64,000 nucleotides of DNA from Holothuria scabra (lineage: Eukaryota; Echinodermata; Holothuroidea; Aspidochirotida; Holothuriidae). The stretch spans positions 18,927,318 to 18,991,317 of the forward strand of contig CM074188.1 of assembly GCA_037179385.1 (NCBI GenBank). Reading direction: 5' to 3'. The notes beneath the pieces are model-generated. The model was not told where the DNA came from. It was given only the letters and a program-made list of their open reading frames with translations, and made no database searches. Shown piece by piece: positions 1-12,463 of this stretch (its first letter is position 1; every line of letters starts with the position of its first letter). Both the position numbers and the translations under genes were made by a program.

Positions 1-68
1 ATTAGGGGTGTGGGACTCAAGATGATGTGATGCCATAGAACACCATATTTAATGGAGTTTAAAGGTCA

Positions 69-371
69 TTAAAGGGCCAAACCTCTCACCCCAAACTACA
101 ATTTTGGTTAGGAGGTACCTAAATTCTCAATTGGCTCAGTTCTTTGATTGACAACTAATTCAAACAATGCAGAGTACTAAAGCTTATAGCATAGCATGAA
201 TGGTACTGAGAGTGTTTTGATTATATAAATTGAGTTTTTCTACACTCACATTGAAACACTAAACTGAGATTGTAGCTGGATAAGGGTGAATTTCAGACAA
301 TTGTGGGAGGGGCTTTGGTGAGAAGGTTAGGAGAATTGGTACTGTTTGGGGTGAGAGAACTGGGCCTTTAA
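69..371 (+). mobile_element. Family A MITE, complete copy 1 (TTAA ends)
   Basis: A 303-bp non-autonomous element bounded by TTAA on both sides. The ends form an imperfect inverted repeat: the left end reads AAGGGCCAAACCTCTCACC and the reverse complement of the right end reads AAGGCCCAGTTCTCTCACC, both followed by CCAAAC. The interior is non-coding. At least six other copies occur in this window in both orientations, which proves dispersal. The TTAA flanks suggest a piggyBac-like integration mode, although the TIR does not begin with the usual CCC; a TA duplication (Tc1/mariner type) cannot be excluded. Both flanks happen to carry AAAGGTCA-like sequence. I see the structure directly; the superfamily is inferred. 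Confidence 0.85.
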
Positions 372-432
372 AGGTCAATGAGTTTAAGAATGAAAATAAT
401 CAAAATGCTATCAGGCCTTGAATTTTTAGGCG

Positions 433-600
433 TGCAAGTGTGACAACACAATCATTTGCCTCAAATCACTGTGAGGAGTGTGATATTTTGCACACCTAGA
501 TGAAGAATGGGAGCTCATCTTAATAATTTAAATTTCTTAAAACAGGATACCTACCACACTCCTTAATTGTCCTGAAAAGTGTGATTTGTAACACACCTGG
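433..600 (+). repeat. Family E dispersed repeat, copy 1
   Basis: About 168 bp that matches 52237-52406. Shared landmarks are TGCAAGTGTGA, AAATCACTGTGAGGAGTG, CACACCTAG, CCACACTCCTTAA and a terminal CACACCTGG. The element holds an internal direct duplication: AGTGTGAT followed by a short spacer and CACACCT occurs at 477-499 and again at 578-600. It is partly self-complementary, since GAGGAGTGTG opposes CACACTCCT. No TIR or target duplication is clear, so its class is unknown. Confidence 0.7.
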
Positions 601-1555
601 AAAATTAAAACTCAAGGCCTGTGCTATTTTGAAAAGGTTTACATGATTGTACCTTAATTTGATGGGAGATAAGGGGGGTGTGGAATCATCAGTTTCAGAT
701 TTAAACTATGAGATAGGAGATAGCTCAAAGTTAATGGACTTAGTCATTTCCAAGTTTGAGATGGAGTTATTTCAGAGTAAGTGTTTTTGGATGGATCTTT
801 TTTGTGTAGAATAGTTGTACCTAATATTTTGTAAGTGCAATCATTTTGATTATGAAAATCTTTGATACAGTTCATAGGTTACTTATATAATACCAGCTTT
901 ACAATTATTTGTTAAAACCTTTCCAATAGTGTATCTCAGAGAGTGTTATTTTGAGATGTTTTTTTCCGGAGAAGAAGTCACACTGAGTGGAGTATGTGTA
1001 TTATATGGGGAGTAGCGTATTAATTTAACCGTTATCATGCTGTAGCAACTTGAATATTTATACTAAAAGGGATCAATGTACAACGGGTGTCCTTCGTTGC
1101 TTTCTTAGCTATGTTGTAGGTTCAGGCTTTGACAAATTCGTTTTTCATTACCTGTCCATCCGGCTAGGGATTCCCAAAGCCTACTTGTCCACATGAATAT
1201 GCAGTTCCTCCATATCTAATTATCTAGTGCTAGCCATTGAATTTCTATGTGAAGAAGACTTCTGTGCTGCTTGCCCGGCGGGCTACAATATTGAGCAGTT
1301 CACTTGTGCGAGTCATTTTTTACTAGCCCCGGGCTGTCGGGCGGGGGATTTGTCGAACCCTGTGTAGGTTGCAGTAGTGGTCAACTACAATGTCATTTCA
1401 GGAGGATGGAACTGTAAAGTTGTTAAAGCCAAATTGGATAGTGCCCTCAACTTAATTTAGCATGATAAGTATCAAGGAGCAGAGGTCTAGACTGATAGGC
1501 ACAAGAGACGGGGGAGGCTGTGCTGGTACAAACTCATAGTAAGGGCGCTCTCCCA
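601..1555. other. Unannotated stretch, with a GC-rich inverted motif
   Basis: No gene is visible. The only structure is at about 1267-1345, where GCCCGGCGGGCTA is opposed by TAGCCCCGGGCTGTCGGGC. This imperfect inverted pair stands out in AT-rich surroundings and could be the end of a decayed TIR element. No second copy was found in the window. Confidence 0.4.
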
Positions 1556-1650
1556 CAAGCCAGTGGGCCATTACTGAAAAAAGACCGTGGTTGACTCGAC
1601 TGGAACCAATTGGTTGGAAACTGGACCGTAAAACTCCATCAAACCCAGGC
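1556..1650 (+). mobile_element. SINE family C, 3' fragment
   Basis: The 3' body of a SINE seen several times here. Landmarks in order are CAAGCCAGTGGGCCA, a GTGG-TTG block, CCAATTGGTTGGAAACTGG, and CCGTAAAACTCCATCAAACC. The same order occurs at 25449-25685, 26381-26548 and 63768-63885, and in reverse at 36481-36606 and 57342-57596. The tRNA-like 5' part is not recognisable here, so this is a truncated copy. Confidence 0.7.
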
Positions 1651-2279
1651 TTCCTCAAATGGCGGCGCGCAACCCACTTGTGGCGCAAGACATGGTTTGA
1701 AGTGGTGCAAAAATTACTGGGAGAATACTGAAAAATTTAACTTTTCATAACTTTTTTGACAAGAATTATTCTGCCACAAAAAAAGGAACTGTAATTAATC
1801 TAATACTGTTCACAGACTGATCTCACATACAGACAAGGATATCATAATGTCCTATTTGTTTTCACAAGAAAGTAAAATCACCATCACTGTTTCCATTCAT
1901 TAGAGTCAGTGCTTTGTCGATTCACCGTTACAGATGAATCAACAAAAATTGTTAAGTTTGTGAAAAATTTTGGCCGGGAAAATTGAACAAATTTTGCCCC
2001 ATTTTGCATGTAAGCCCCTTCTGAAATGCAAACATTTCAAAAGGGGAGGGGGACACCACCTCCCCTTAAACCTCTCCCCCAGGACAGCAACCAATGGCGC
2101 ATTATATTGGTAACATTTTGCAATGTGGTGCTTCAGAAAATTTAATTGAGGAAGCCTGATCTAACCTAACTTAACCCCACATCTGTGGTTCCACTATATA
2201 TAGGGCCTCTCACTGTGCTTTAAGTTTATACAGAATATTAGTTGCATGTAGGTGCAAGGGGATTAAAATGGTTAATTTA
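1651..2279. other. No feature recognised
   Basis: Non-coding sequence. A purine-rich block followed by a pyrimidine-rich block near 2035-2090 is the only compositional oddity. ATCTAACCTAACTTAACC near 2158 resembles the 3' tail of SINE family C but is not attached to a SINE body. Confidence 0.4.
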
Positions 2280-2338
2280 TATGGTAAGTATTGGGGCTGG
2301 TAGATTCCTTCCCAATCCAGGAAGTTTTGGGGAAAGTA
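2280..2338 (+). repeat. Family B repeat, 3' end fragment
   Basis: About 60 bp matching the 3' end of family B: a GGTAAGTATTGGGG lead, a TAGATTCC block, then CCAATCCAGGAAGTTTTGG. In better copies (15451-15614, 18905-19058) the same place reads CAAACCAGGGAGTTTTG. Diverged and truncated. Confidence 0.45.
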
Positions 2339-5300
2339 GCTTGTTTGCTCTTTGAAAAATTAGGATAAAATTTTGCATCTAAGGACTCTTTTCATGGTCT
2401 CTTTTTTCACTTCAGTTTTGTTGCTGTATTTTAGACCTGGATGTATGTCCCTTTTGTGTCATTTCCTCTGATTATATCATTTTAAGCTTTTCCTTTTTTA
2501 TCCCCTGGCAGTCTTGACCAAATTTGAATCTAGTTGTGATGACATCTATTTTGACAGTGTTTTTCACATTTTAGGGCCTCTGTAGACTTTATGTGAAGTA
2601 ACATCCTTTTATACAACGAAGAAAAATTTCTATAGACATGCATGGCTCCTTGTGGTTGCTAAATGGAAAGCAATTTACATGAGTGGTCATAACCATAAAA
2701 TTCCTGGAACTCTTAAAATAGTGTTTTATGTTTCATGTGATCCACCGTAAAAAAAAACAGACAGTTTTCTTCCCATGTAGTGTTGACTGTCAACACATCC
2801 TACGCCAGGGAATGAACACATAGTTTTTAAAAACATTAGGATGAAGAAAATTTAAAGACCTAATATGATTATGGAGTGGAGAGAGTCATTGAGAAATCAT
2901 GTATAAACATTTGTGTCATTAAGTGAAACTATGCAAAGATAATCATCAGATTTTTGTTGTACCTCTGGTCATCCCTTCAACAACATGGTCACTAGAATGC
3001 TATGAAAAATTGCCTTACTTGAAACTTCCCAGAACTAGGCGCTCAAATGCGTACGATAGGAAATGCGTTCTTTCTAGCTTAGCACCGTCAAATATACATT
3101 CCTAAAAGGTACTTCAGCTTGAACGGTACATATCACGGTTAAGAAATCATTCTTTTTAGCTTAAGAATGACAAAATCAGACACCTGTATGTATTAAGTGA
3201 ACCAGGTTGTGATGCAATGTTTATTCATACTTGGCAACAATACTCAAAGTTTATTGGTCTATTAAAGTCAGCTGACCATGCATTATCCCATGATATACTC
3301 TGGACTTGTGCAACAGAATAATGCACTCTCTGGAGTTAAGTGCTTTCATTGGCTGCACTCAGGCTGTATCTTCGTGCCCCCCTACCCCTCTGTTTGGACT
3401 TTCACTTTCCAAACTCTTGTGAATGCCCATGATTGGGCAATTAAGTTGAGAGTGATGGTAGGATAACGTAGACAACAATCATGCAAGTCACATGCATAAT
3501 TCTGCTGCCATCTCCCATTCCCAGCTTGATGTTGTCCCTCTCAAGCCTTGCTAACAGTACTGGTCTGTAGAAGAAGTACTAACAGCCATGTGCCAGGACT
3601 CTGGACTTGTGCCTTGAACCATAACCAATAGCAAATGTTTTAGTTACCGGGGGTTTTTCAGTTCATAACCAATTAGAAGCTCTCTTGTAGATCTTTGACC
3701 TTTTGTTACCCTAGCTGGTATGATAGAGTGGCCTCTTGATCAATACCTCTGTACTTATCAGGTTGTGAAGGTGTCTTTAGTGGAAGAGGGTTGTCCCATA
3801 ATTTATCCCTTTTCTGGCTTAAATTTCTTCTTGTTTTGTGATCTTTCATGTCAATGGTGATTTACAGTTGGCCTTTCTTTTGAGGGAGCCGAAATATAAA
3901 CCCCAGTGGTAACCTCTGACCCCACAGTTCTATGGTGTACTTTTGATGTAGAGAATAATAATGGTAGAGATCTTGTTAGTGGAAACCAGTAGTTACCATA
4001 TTATTGATGGTCAACTTCTTTAAGATGGAATGCCACCTGTTACTTCAAATGGTCATCTCTCTCAACTTAATATACCAAAATAACTTAAGTAGTCTCATTT
4101 GAGCCATGCAGTGTTACATGTAAAGATGATATTACTAAGAAAATGCTTTTTTTTTAAAAGAATGATGGAAGCATTGCAATTTCATCCTCTGTGGGATGAT
4201 TTTGTCCATGAGAAAAAGTCAGGATAATAAACTTGGATCACAGAAGTTGTGTGTGAAGATGAAGGAAGATCCTCGATGACAGTTTGCAAAAAGTTCATAA
4301 CCTCAAACTCTGAATTTTTTGACCTTTATTGACATCTGTGTACATTTTTCATCTGGCAAAGCTCCCATCAAATTGTGAGACTTTTTTTTGTGTGTTCTTC
4401 ATATGCGTGTGTGTGTTTATGGGGGGGAGACACGGGGGGAGGGGTTGGAATTATCCACAGCTACCATAGTACACTTAACTTTCACAGTACAGGTAGATGG
4501 TGGTGCCCACATACCTTCACCTGAGGCATGTGGGTGGTCAGCTTCTACTTGCTGAACAAACAGGTTTGGTGTAACTTTTAGGTATTGGTCCTCCCCCCCT
4601 CCACCCCCCGTAGGTGTTTTATGTGTGTGAATTGGAAGGGGGTTGAAACTCGGCAGATGTGATCATCTGTGGTTTTGTTTTTGTGCATGGTAGATGTTTG
4701 AATGCTGTGGGGTAGTGGCTGGGTTTGGCAGTAGGCCATTTCGTTCCAGACATGTGTCATATTCTGCCACCTTGTTAATTCTGTGGATTCACTGTTACTT
4801 TCTTGTAGATTATATAATTTAGTCACTTCAGAGTTATATATTTTGGAGATTGTGTGGACCATTGCCCACTTGTGAGAAAGGCTTAGATAAAGTCGTTGTC
4901 ATGTAATTTGAAAGCAAGATTGTTTGATGTTTTCCCTTTTCTTTCTCTCTGCTTTAATTAACCCTCTCGGAGCATGGAATCAAGGAACAAGTCAGATTAT
5001 TTTTGTCCTTGGGATGGGCAACTGTGTCGATGTCATATTTCCAAGACTAAGAGATATGGTAAACCCTCTCCCTTGTTATTTGTTGATTGATTTTTTCTCT
5101 CATGTATGCTCATTGAAATGAGAGCAATGCTTTGATCCAAGCATGCTAAGGAAAGTCAAATTTATGATGAATTTGCGTTAAGCCAGTGGGCAGTAACTTT
5201 TAACTAGCTCGTTTTTCTAGTTGCCATTCATGTTAAGAGTTCTTGATTCATACCATTTAATTGCTTGGGAGGAGCTTCTTCTGTCTTGATGGTTTTACCA

Positions 5301-5881
5301 CATCGGTGAAGAATTGGGCCCCCTGGGCATCATTATGTGTTCAAGTGAGTATTTTGACAATATCTGTTGTGTGTCATATTGTATGAAAACCTGCGGATAA
5401 AACAGTTTGTCTCTTTATATCTTTTACACAATTCTGTAACAGTTTTGCCTGATAACTAATTGGAAAGTCTTTCTGAGCATGTTGTCTTTAAGGTGTATAT
5501 ATGTTACTACTTTCAATTATGCACTCTCAGAAAATAAAATGTCACAACCAGTTAAAATGATTGTGAAACAGCTGAATGCTCTCATTGGTTTTTTTTATTC
5601 CTTTGATACAAATAAGAGACCAAAATTAAAGTATTCATTTCATAATTTCTCAGTATATTCATTGTTTTCAGGAATGTAGTTACTTGTCATCAGTAATTGT
5701 GTCATGACACAAAATGCAACTTCACAGAGGTTACAGTATGTAGAATAGCATGGCACATGCATGAAACATCCATGTGGGTTTTGTAATAGCACTGGAAAAA
5801 ATGTTTCATTTAATTCCTAGGAAGGGAGTAACATTTTTCCAGAAAGAGGGTAAAAGTTCTCACAATTTTCCCATCACTGGA
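2339..5881. other. No gene recognised; two G/C-skewed patches
   Basis: Open frames are short (94 codons at most) and match no known family. A G-rich strand near 4420-4446 and a C-rich patch near 4591-4610 are low-complexity. I see no TIR, target duplication or tandem array. Confidence 0.5.
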
Positions 5882-5928
5882 GGTAAGTATCAGGACTCAT
5901 AGATTTCCAAACCAGGTAGTTTGGAGAT
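5882..5928 (+). repeat. Family B repeat, 3' end fragment
   Basis: Contains GTAAGTATCAGGACTCATAG followed by ATTTCCAAACCAGGTAGTTT. This aligns with the GGTATCGTCCCTCATAGAC...CCAGGGAGTTTTG end of family B elsewhere in the window. Only about 47 bp survive. Confidence 0.45.
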
Positions 5929-6231
5929 TATCATTTTGGTCAAATTGACCTAAAATGAGGAACAATTGCCATACCATAATTGGCCCTTTGTTTCCTCCTT
6001 TATCTGCTGGCCTCTGTCCAGTTCTTTTACTGTATTATCAGCTTTTCACTCCAGGGAATAGTTGCCTACATGGCAAGAGATTGGTTGGCCTGGACAGTTC
6101 AATGGTTAACTAATTCCCCTGTTTTTTTCAGGGTTTCACAATTTCAGAGATTTCTATCAAAGCAGTTTAAATGCTTTTGTTTACCTATTGTTGGTTTCGA
6201 TGATAAGAGAAACCAATGCATTCATGATGGC

Positions 6232-6299
6232 GTGCGTGTGTATGTATGTATGTATGTATGTATGTATGTATGTGCGTGTGCATGTATGTGTGTGTGTTT
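6232..6299 (+). repeat. TATG/TG microsatellite
   Basis: A run of (TATG)n at about 6241-6272 flanked by mixed TGCG and TGTG steps. It lies directly upstream of the 145-bp tandem array. Open frames crossing it encode only simple repeated Tyr-Val-Cys-Met peptides and are not genes. Confidence 0.95.
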
Positions 6300-6313
6300 G
6301 TGACACTTTGCTT

Positions 6314-7790
6314 GTTAACACGATATCTCAAGATAGGAATGCCTTACAGTTTTCAAACTTGGTACATAGATGCACCATACTGAGAGGAAGAACCCTATTG
6401 TTTTTAGTGGAGGTCAAAGGTCATTTGGGGTCACCAGGGGTCAAAGTCTGAAAATCTTGTTAACACAATATCTCAAGTTTGGAAGCTTGGATATATTTCA
6501 TATTTGGTATGTGGATGGGTTATAGCCAGAAGATAATCCCTATTGTTTTTGGCCGAGATCAAAGGTCATCTGGGGTCACCAAGGGGTCAAAGTCTGAAAA
6601 TCTTGTTAACACAATATCTCAAGTTTGGAAGCTTGGATATATTTCATATTTGGTATGTGGATGCGTTATAGCCAGAAGATAATCCCTATTGTTTTTGGCC
6701 GAGGTCAAAGGTCATCTGGGGTCACCAAAGGTCAAAGTCTGAAAGTCTTGTTAACACAATATCTCAAGTTTGGAAGCTTGGATGTATTTCATATGTGGTA
6801 TGTGGATGCATTATGGTCAGGAGATGGTCCCTAATGTTTTTGGTGGAGGTCAAAGGTCATCTGGGGTCACCACGGGTCAAAGTCTGAAAACCTTGTTAAC
6901 ACAATACCTCAAGGTAGGAAACTTGGATAGATTTCATATTTGGTATGTGGATTGTTATAGTCAGACGATGGTCCCTAACCTTTTTTTGTGGACGTCAAAG
7001 GTCATCTGGGGTCACCAGGGGTCAAAGTCTGAAAACCTTGTTAACACAATATCTCAAGGTAGGAAACTTGGATAGATTTCATATTTGGTATGTAAATGTG
7101 TTTTAGTCAGTAGATGGTTCCTATTGTTTTTGGCGGAGGTCAAAGGTCATCTGGGGTCACCGGGGGTCAAAGTCTCAAAATCTCGTTAACACAATATCTC
7201 AATCAGGAAACTTGGATATGTATAACATATTTAGTATGTGGATGCGTTATGGTCAGGAGAAAGTGCCTATTGTTTTTGGTGGAGGTCAAAGGTCGTCTGG
7301 GGTCACTCACCAGTGGTCAAAGTCTGAAAACCTTGTTAAAGCAATATCTCAAGGTAGGAAACTTGGATAAATTTCATATTTGCTATGTGGATACGTTTTA
7401 GTCAGTAGATGGTCCCTGTTGTTTTTGTCGGAGGTCAAAGGTTACTGGGGGTCAAAGTCTGAAAACCTTGTTAACAAGATATCTCAAGGTAGGAAGCTTG
7501 GAAAGATTTCATATTTGGTATGTGGATGTGTTATGGTCAGGAGATGGTACCTAATGTTTTTGGTGGAGGTCAAAGGTCATCTGGGGCTACTTCTGGTCAA
7601 AGTCTGAAAATCCTGCTTATGCAATATCTCAAGATGGCAAACATTAATAGATTTCATATTTGGGTATGTGGATGCATTATGGTCAGAGGATGGTCCCCAT
7701 TGTTTTTGGCAGATATGAAAGGCCATCTGGGGTCTCCAGGGGTCAAAGCCTGGAAACCTTTTTAAATATGATCTTTCAAGATAGCTGTTT
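6314..7790 (+). repeat. 145-bp minisatellite, about ten units
   Basis: Tandem array whose units begin at GTTAACACAATATCTCAA-like sequence at 6314, 6459, 6605, 6750, 6895, 7040, 7185, 7335, 7470 and 7615, giving a period of about 145 bp (one 150, one 135). Each unit carries ATTTCATATTTGGTATGTGG, then a GGTCCCTA-TTGTTTTTGG block, then GAGGTCAAAGGTCATCTGG, GGTCACC and GGTCAAAGTCTGAAAA. The first and last units are the most diverged, as expected at array edges. Since 145 is not a multiple of three, each open frame breaks or shifts from unit to unit. The overlapping small frames with similar peptides are therefore shadows, not genes. A single relic of the unit lies at 55079-55207. Confidence 0.95.
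6411..7579 (+). promoter_or_regulatory. DR1-like nuclear-receptor half-site pairs, one per unit
   Basis: The hexamer pair AGGTCA-A-AGGTCA, the DR1 consensus bound by RXR/HNF4/COUP-TF-class nuclear receptors in known animals, is exact at 6411-6423, 6702-6714, 6847-6859, 7137-7149 and 7567-7579. Single-base variants occur at 6556, 6992, 7283 and 7432; the tenth unit is degraded. The spacing follows the 145-bp period. The motif is seen; any binding or regulatory role is inference. Confidence 0.3.
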
Positions 7791-10737
7791 ATCCATTTTT
7801 CTGTCTGTTGTTTGTTTGTCTATGGAATGACAAAATTATGTTTTGAACATGCTAGTATAGCATTTGAATGAGAAGATAATGGTGCATGATGGCATTCTTT
7901 GAAACGGAACATTTATGTATCATCCTAACCTCAATGCGGTTTTGCATTCTGGTTCTTTATGTCCCACAATTCCTTGAGCAAGTGAGATTGTGAACAGGCT
8001 TATAAACACTGTTGCCCTGCATTGTTTAACTGCTTGTTATTTACATACCTCCTTCCCTACTGCTGTGCTACATCATCAGTTCCAAGAATTGGAAGCCAAT
8101 AAGCTTTGGGACCAAAGGCAACCCTAATTGTTAATACCTTCAGAGCTGCAACTGCTAATACTAGATTGTCTTTTGACAATACTATTACAGCCACCCATAG
8201 GGCAACATTTGTATCAATTTAGAGTTTGCTCATTCAAATTTTGAAGTTGCCAAAATATTGCTTTGTGACAGTACCATTTCTTGGAAATATGATTCTACTC
8301 AAACATGTGTTACATTGCCCTTTGGGTAGCTTTGACCTTGGATTGGCCGCCGATGGCTGTAGGCCTTCACTTCATCAGATAGATGTGGACTTCAATAAAC
8401 TTTATGCTGAAATGTGAGTCATCGTTTAACCTTTGGTTGGCCTTGCGACAATTTTTTGACCACCTCCTGCTTCCCATATCAAACCATATATTTCATTTCC
8501 CCTTTTCAATATAATATCAATTCCTCTTGATCCATGAAAACTGCCTGGAGGCCATCTTATTAAGCTACAATTTCTGTCTTCTAGTTCGCATCATAACAAC
8601 ATCACCTTCAAGAGGCCTTTCCCTTAATTTTGTCCTGAGGGCTGGGTAACGTGTCCAATTGCGCTTTTTGTAAACGATTGTGAAATATGAGCCACCCTTA
8701 TGCTTCCAAGAGGAGGGATGTACACTTTCTTCCACCTTGTTGAAATTCAAAAACAGAGCAGCAATAATGATTTCCAAAAAGTGGAACGTGAAAGGCCTTT
8801 GGGTATGAAAAGCTGACAATCCTAGACTTGTAAGTCATGACAGAATCGGCAAACATGAAGAAATTTGTGAGGGGAAAAAGCATATAATACAAAGAGAGGC
8901 AGCCTTCCAGCAAAAAAGTTGGGTTCCTGGTCTGGAGGGGTTACATTGTTCCAGATGTCTCCTTTGCTTGAAGGTTCTACAGACTGAAGTCTACCGTATT
9001 TACATTTCTGTAGTTCATGTGAGTTTGCATGGCTCTGGTGTCATGCTCGGAAGGTGAGGAATGTTGTTTATGTGTCTCAGGGAAACTTTTGGAATAGGGT
9101 CAGATTTAGGAGGTCATATATGAAGCCTTCCAGCTAGTGAGTGGTCACCTTTGTGTCAACTTCTGTTTTTGTAACATTTGCCCTTAGGGGGAATATTTGT
9201 GATGGAGTAGGCTAATTAATTACTTATCAGTGAAAAATTAACATTGGCTTGGAATTATAGCAATGATTTCAAGTAGTAGATTTTATTCTTAAAGACCTTA
9301 ATTCTTTTACCACAAACAGCTCCAATTTCCCCAACCTATTCACAAAGTAGCAACTGCTTGGTTATCTGCTGCCCTCTATTGGCCTTTTGTACCAGACACA
9401 GACAGATAACACTTGATAGAGCTGTATGGTCAGTTAATTGAAAGGAACTGGATTGCTCCACTATTATTCATATTATCAATATTCAGTATTGGTATTGCCA
9501 GTAACACAAATAAATGCAGACAGGGAATAAGTCAACCGATTGGATCCAATTGTGAGTTAACTATACACAGAGAGAAAGTCCGCTACATTCACAGGGTGAT
9601 TTCTGCCCTGTGCAGCCGCAAATTCATTTTGATTTTTCTCCAAACATGATGTTAGTGTGATGTCAATGCATAAGGTCTACTCGCATAAGTTACAACTATG
9701 TTGGATATATGGTTATTTCTGATATCAGCACAAAACAAGTATGCTCATATTGTTCATTCCTGTGATCAAAGATCTCTGATAAAAGGACAACAGTTTTGAC
9801 ACAGCAATGCTTCAATGAATATTCTGGACATCTTTCAAATGAATAGCAGAACTGTGTCGGTGCAGATTTTATGATCTCTTTTATCATCATTTGTCATTTC
9901 CCTCCTTTCTAAATGTATGTTCCCTATTTGCTGAACGCAAGCAGATCATGCTTTGCATGAAGCTGACAAGCTGTTCTCTAAGGAAGTGATGACAACTTAT
10001 ATTCATTTCTTCAGAGAGAATTAAAAATATTTCAGTGCTGAGAAATGAGAAGCAGAAGTTTATTAAGAATCCTGCTATTGTACTGTGTCAACCCACTGCT
10101 ACATCAGCCATTCTGTATCTCTGTGCAACAACATGTGCAAACCAACATGTTCAGTGTCTGTGTCATTGTTATGGGTCATGGTTGATATTCTATATGAATA
10201 TGTGTAATTTTACTTTAAACTTGCTTAAGTCTGTCCCTGTGTCATCATTATAACTGGAAGGATACAACCCAGCTGTTTTAATATTAATGAAGTTTATGTG
10301 TACATGTTAATTGCCTAGTGTACAAATTCCTCTTTTTCCAGTTCGCCTTCTGTTCTGTTCAATGTCACCTGTTCACCTTCTGATGTCATTGTCAGATGGA
10401 TTATTTGTCATGACATCATTCCTAGAATAGGTGACATTCTTCTGATGAATTTTCAAAAAAAAAAGAGAAGGAAAAGCAGAAAAAAACATCTGGAGCTTGT
10501 CTAATCGAAAATTTAATTTGTTGTTTTATTAAAGCAATTGTCGCACAATTTTTGTATGGGAGCATTCAACAATACAATAATTGAAGTTTAGTCATGATCT
10601 GTTTGAGTACTATCTCATATTTGGCTATTTTATTTTTCATCTAAGTATTGAAATATGCATGGGAATAAAAGATGAAAATAACCAGGTGGTTGGTAAACTG
10701 CTTAATAAATATGATGTATCTTAGATGATGACACGTC
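7791..10737. other. No gene recognised
   Basis: Short open frames only (84 codons at most). None has recognisable domains, or coding-like composition that differs from its surroundings. I found no repeat shared with the rest of the window. Confidence 0.5.
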
Positions 10738-10805
10738 TACGTAGTAGTTGAGCAAGGTGTCGGACTGATAATAGTGTAAGGATTAAAGACTTCATGGTTG
10801 AAAGG
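10738..10805 (+). pseudogene. Degenerate tRNA-like sequence (SINE head or tRNA pseudogene)
   Basis: Reads like the middle of a tRNA: GTAGTTGAGCAAGG (D-arm like), GTCGGACTGATAAT (anticodon arm; GAT in the loop would be an isoleucine anticodon), and TGGTTGAAAGGG in place of the T-arm. The variable region and acceptor arm do not pair as they should and box B is damaged. It is a relic, probably of a tRNA-derived SINE. Confidence 0.3.
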
Positions 10806-12463
10806 GTAGAGAGGCAGATCTCAGTGATAAGGTGAAAATATATAGTTAAAGGTCTGTTGAAATAGAACCAAACAGCTGTTTCTCTCAACAATGATAGGTT
10901 TAGATCTACTCTGGAGAACTAACGAACAGTTATAGAATGCAAAATATATTCCAAATTTTTGCAAATCAAATTAGTCATCAACGAAATTTTCAAAAAATTG
11001 AAAAGTTGTTATGTTTACAACGATATCAGATTTTCCAATAACTACATGTAAAAGAGGACCTACTTTTGTTTCTATCACATTTTTTTTTAAATTCATGAAT
11101 TTTTTAGTTGCAAAAAAAAAAAAAGTATGTAAAAATCACATTGATTAAAGTTACCAAGGTGAAAAATACCTTGACCTTTGAAGCATGTGGATGAAACATG
11201 AACAGGAGATGATTTTTACCTCACTTCAAAGTTTCTTTTCCGATGTTTATTGTTTGAATGTGGTATTCGGGGAAGAATGTAGTTTCGACTCCCACAGCAT
11301 GGTGGGTTGATAGATAATAGTGCTTATTTGTCTTAAATGATGAAACAGACAGACAGACAGACCATAGTATTCTGGTTAAGTGGCGTTTAACCATAGAACT
11401 TTTGACTTCATGCTCCAGTGCAACTTCAGTTTTAATAGCCTGAGCAGATATGAAAAGGAGCAGTGTCAGAATTTCTAGTAAGTACTTAAAGAAACCTTTG
11501 CTTCATATGTATGCTACTGGAATACATTTTAAAATGGTCAGAAAAAAACTTTATTTTAAAACTGATAGAGGCATCTGCATGGCCCCTCCTTACCTCCTAT
11601 TAAGAAATGTAACCCAACTTATTAGCCACAGTAATTCTTTGTCAAGTTATCATTGTTATGAGATGGATAGAGTGTGAGTCCCCCCCCCCCCATTCTTTGC
11701 ATGCATGAAAGTTTTTGTGGAGTAGGGGTCCCTGTATTGAATATTCCACTGAACATTTTAAGACATTCAAAAAATGTGGGCAGAGACTGTAGAAATTCAG
11801 GCAAGTGTTTTCACAAAAGGCCCCCAAATAAAACTGGTCACATATTGCTTATGGATGTAATTTATGAAAGGTTTGGAGAAATAAAACCTCATACATAGAC
11901 TATTCTAGAAGCAGTCCTCATGATTGTTTTTTCTCTATTTCTCTCCAAAATCACAGATTTTGATTCATAATTTTTGATGTGTGTACAGTTTGCAAACATT
12001 AAGCCCAGCTAATGTCGTATAAAGTAATGCTTGCCTGCTGTATAAACCATGTCACAGAACCACACATTTATGGAAATTTCAACCAAAGAGACTAAAAAAA
12101 ATTGAATGCTGGTAGCAGTGTGTCTGCTGGTGGCTGTGATATTGTATGATGTTGGGACCCTCAAGCTCTGGATAATTTCATCAAAGGAAATTTTCTAACT
12201 TCCATAGGGCTGTGTCCTCATTTTAGCGACCCCTGCATAACATTTCATGAGCCCATAACAGATTTATTGGCCCATAGGTGTTAATTAACTGGAATCAGAA
12301 CCATGTCCACATTTGAGTGAGTGCGGTAGCTGAAGTTGGTGTAGGAACACAATGTGCATGCATGTGCAAGTTGTCCATGTTTACAAGTCAGCTTGGTTTT
12401 TCATAATACACTATATAGTACTTACAGCAACATACAAACACTGGAAATCTATGACCACTTCAT
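10806..12463. other. No gene recognised; simple repeats
   Basis: Contains a (CAGA)4 microsatellite at 11345-11361 and a run of 12 C at 11680-11691. Overlapping short frames on both strands around 11620-11900 read through the C run and are not credible genes. Confidence 0.5.

Noticed and set aside
6188..7765. A series of overlapping plus-strand open frames with similar peptides, looking like a repeat protein
   Set aside because: The 145-bp period shifts frame at each unit, so no continuous repeat protein exists. The frames are by-products of the minisatellite.
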